From Hevea brasiliensis (lineage: Eukaryota > Streptophyta > Magnoliopsida > Malpighiales > Euphorbiaceae), in assembly GCF_030052815.1 (NCBI RefSeq), contig NC_079498.1:78974992-79038991 (forward strand): a stretch of DNA of 64,000 nucleotides. The letters run 5' to 3'. Shown here one piece after another: positions 60,897 to 64,000 of the stretch. The notes below the pieces were generated by a model. That model was not told the origin of the DNA, did no database searches, and saw only the letters and a list, made by a program, of their open reading frames with translations. A program made the translations under genes and the position numbers. Each line of letters starts with the position of its first letter. The stretch's first letter is position 1.

Positions 60897-63800
60897 TGTA
60901 ACATCCTCCCGGTAGCAATTCCGCACAGTCTACTGTTCCGGTGACCGGTGTCGGTCCGGACAGCTAGAACGTCCGGAAAAATATTTAAACTAAAGTCGGG
61001 AATCATAATTAACTCAAATATTAATAAGAAAAATTTAGTAAAAATTTTAGAAATAAAATACAGTTAAGTCAAAAGAGCAGGTGCCCAAGCGATGGGTAAA
61101 CAGAGGTAAGTTGCGGTTCTAGCAACGAGGAGCCCTAGACCCAGGGGAAAAATTATAAAATAATTTTTGGGACTCCAGAGAAGGGTCATTGAGGTTCCTA
61201 TGGCATTAGAATGCCAAGAAAATACTTAGAAAAATTTTTCAATCGGTACAGACAATTTTGACCTGTTAAGCCAAACGGAAGGCATTTTGGTTATTTCGCC
61301 TTCCGAGGTGATTTTTGGCCGACTTGTCCAGTTGAGTAAATAATTAATATGATATAAAATATGAATAAATATTACTAAAAATTAAATTGAAAAGAAGTAG
61401 AGAAGGAAAGAAAAGAAAATGAGAAAAAAAGGCTTATTTATGACATAAGGTGATGTCATTTAAAAGCATCCACCAATGACAATTAAACAACCAATTTACT
61501 AACTAATAAAAAGAGATAAACAAGGCCAAAGGAATTAAAATACCAGCTGCCTTCTTCTTCTTCAAAACGTTTTAAACCTCTCCCTCTTCTCCCTCCATTG
61601 ATGTTTAACTAAAAAGCTTCATTTCTCTCTTGTTTCCACTACTAAACCCTAACCCCTTTCATTAAACCTTGACCATATCACTTGGGGAAGCTTTTGGCAG
61701 CCAAGAAGAAGAAGGAAAGTGAAGTTTTAGCTTGAAGAAATCTGCCCTACAAGAGGTTAAAGTGAGGTTAGTGCTATCCTTTCACTCTCACTCCTTTAAT
61801 CCTTGTTAAAGCATCATTTTAAGTTAAGAAATTGTAAGAGTTTGAAGTAAGTTATATGTGTTAGGGCATCTTTAATTTTTGGCAGCCCTAAGGAAGGATG
61901 AGGTTGATTGTTTTAATGAATTTAGAATGGATAGAAATGATGTTTAAGGTATGAATATGCATGGATGTTGAATTAGTGTGCTAATTGAGGTTTATGGATA
62001 ATTTAAATTGGACATTAGGGTTTTGAGAAGTGAAACTTGGATTTAGCTTATGGAATTGTGAAAAAACATTATAAGGGTCAATTAGTGACCATTTTAGGTA
62101 TGTTGACCATGAATTGGACTGAAAAATAGTATAGCCAAGTGAATGTGTAGGCTGCCTTGTTAGTGCAGCAGAGGGACTGAAAATTCAGTCCACTTGCACA
62201 GCCATAACTTTGGCTGTGTAGGTCCAATTGATGTTTGGCCAATTGGACATGAAACTAGGCTTATAATGGCACATTTTTGCTGAAGAAACCATGCCCAAAA
62301 TACCAAAGCAAGTGGACCAAAACTTGGCCCCAATCCGGACACCCTGCAACAGCCCCTGCAGAAATGACCAAATGAACAGTAACTGTTCATTTGGCCATAA
62401 CTCACTGTAGATTTGGTCAATTGACCTGAAATTTTTACAGCAACAAGTTAAGACATAGACAAACAACTTTCATGAAGAAACCTATCCCAAATTATGACCA
62501 GAACCTAACCCAAATGGCAGTCACAGTTACTGTTCAAACCTGCAACTCTGCAGATTTTCATTTGAGCAGTAATGTTTGGATGGCTATAACTCTCTCTAGA
62601 AAACTCGGATTTAGGCGATTCTTGAACCGATGGAAACCTAAGGCATAGTAGAACATTTCATATGAAGAAAGTTAGACCAAATTATAAACTTAACTTGATC
62701 AAATTACTGACCAAAGTTGGACCAAAAATCTGCCAGACCCAAAATCTCAGCATGAACAGTGCACGTGAACAGTAAACTTATTTTGGCCATAACTTGAGCT
62801 ACAAAACTCCAAATGGAGTGATTCAAAAAAGGAAATTCAACTAGACAAAATAAGGAACAACTTTCATGTTTACCATTTCCTCAAATTCCCACTGTAACAA
62901 TGCTTAATGGAATAGTAAAGTTAAGTTTCAAAAACCGAAAATTGGCAATTTTGCCAAATGACCTAAGCTTTGAGGAAGTGACCAAAACTAACAAGTTTTA
63001 AATGCAAAATGTGGTATGTTGGGAATGCCAAAACCAATGTACAAAATTTCTACCTAAAAGTCAACATTTTTGTTGACCAAAGAGGTGAATAGTGACACCA
63101 AAACTTGAAATTCAAAATTTGAAATTAGAAATGCATCTAGGGGACTTTAAATTACAATTGGCAATTAATACTAGCAAATGTAAAACTCAAAATGTGGGAT
63201 CTTGGTGTAAATAGAATTAACATATCCCTTAAGTATGAAAAAGTCAACATTTTGGTTGACTAGTAAGGTGAATAGTAATCAAAATAATTAGCAAATTAAG
63301 ATGAAGACCTAGAACCAATTCTAAGCTTAAATGCTTAGAATGGTATAACAAATGTGGACTATGCATCTTAGTCAAAATTGTTAAAAAGAAATTTAGGCCA
63401 TAAATTTGAAATCCATGAAATATTCATGGATTACTTGAAACATGAAAGATAAGTCACCTAATTGATGTGATCAATATGAATAACATAATGAATGGACAAA
63501 TAAACCGTATTAATGTATGAATGAGACATTAGTTCTCATTATTGTAAAGAGGAGAAGTATTTTGAGTACAATGGTATAAAAGGATAATTGATGTGAATTG
63601 TTATCATATAAATGATCAAATGAATGTATGAATTATGATTGAAATTTATCATGAAATAATGAAGTCATAAAGCATAATATATTAATATTTTAAAATATTA
63701 AATGCCCTAGTATACCTAACAAGATTGGTTTGGATAGTTTGGCATGCCAATAGGGTATTGTTTTAGCAGTACTGCGAAAGGCTTTATGCCTGTATTCATG

Positions 63801-64000
63801 GCTTTATGCCCGTATTCATGGCTTTTATGCCCGTATGCATGGCTTTGATGCCCGATTATGTGATATCATGGCTTTTTAGCCATACTGACTGCATACATGG
63901 TTGACGTTCTGCGTCCCATGGTATGACGGCCCGAGGCACCGCGGTGTCGGTGCCAACGACCCGTTATCGATCCGATCGTCTAGTATAGGTTACTTGGGCG
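60897..64000 (+). mobile_element. LTR E2, running off the window
   Basis: It starts TGTAACATCCTCCCGG and follows the 5' LTR of E closely for 1.4 kb. It then carries extra sequence: one more module at about 62560-62800 and an AT-rich addition at about 63130-63690. It begins inside E's gag without a polypurine tract, and its structure differs from E's first LTR. It is therefore better seen as a second insertion of the same family than as E's own 3' LTR. The left flank is gactt; the right end and any duplication lie outside the window. Confidence 0.85.

Overview
The window is a stack of nested plant transposable elements; I see no intact host gene. Athila-type and chromovirus-like Ty3/gypsy LTR elements, a CACTA (En/Spm) DNA transposon with a TNP2 transposase, a Cassandra-type LTR carrying 5S rRNA sequence, primer-binding sites for plant initiator-Met and Asp tRNAs, AT-rich composition and C-to-T decay of reading frames all point to silenced heterochromatin of a flowering plant, probably a eudicot. 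The species cannot be named from the sequence alone.

Layout, outermost first. Element F (plus strand) begins upstream: its 5' LTR fills 1-1061 and 41255-42283, followed by PBS and a decayed gag (42284-43683). An Athila-like element (1062-41254, minus strand, about 12.5 kb without inserts) sits inside that LTR. Its 3' LTR is split by a solo LTR, S1 (1889-5991, target duplication GATCT). Its third ORF is split by a CACTA transposon (8436-32019, minus strand, about 10.8 kb without inserts, 3-bp duplication CAT). The CACTA in turn holds a second solo LTR, S2 (8673-12075, plus, GGGAC), and a complete LTR element A (16122-25466, minus, GGATA) that broke an exon of the transposase. A is four levels deep.

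To the right, LTR D (43684 onward, plus) begins in the coding region of F at the gag/protease junction. D contains solo LTR C (46223-56123, plus, TAAAT). C contains element B (49152-55578, minus, TTATT), whose right end is a Cassandra LTR fragment. D also contains E (56654 onward, plus: LTR, PBS, largely open gag), and another LTR of the E family (E2, 60897 onward) starts inside E's gag zinc-knuckle codons and runs off the window.

The chromovirus-like elements share unusually long LTRs (about 3.1-4.1 kb). A and B have only gag plus a protease stub before the 3' non-coding part, so they look non-autonomous and would depend on another element's pol. Within the long LTRs three features recur that ordinary annotation does not name: a block resembling the A and C boxes of 5S rRNA about 0.2 kb from the LTR start; a pair of adjacent stem-loops after an invariant GCACCAC whose stems change in a compensatory way between families; and degenerate copies of a roughly 100-bp module that account for much of the LTR length. 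These are the most promising signals for follow-up.
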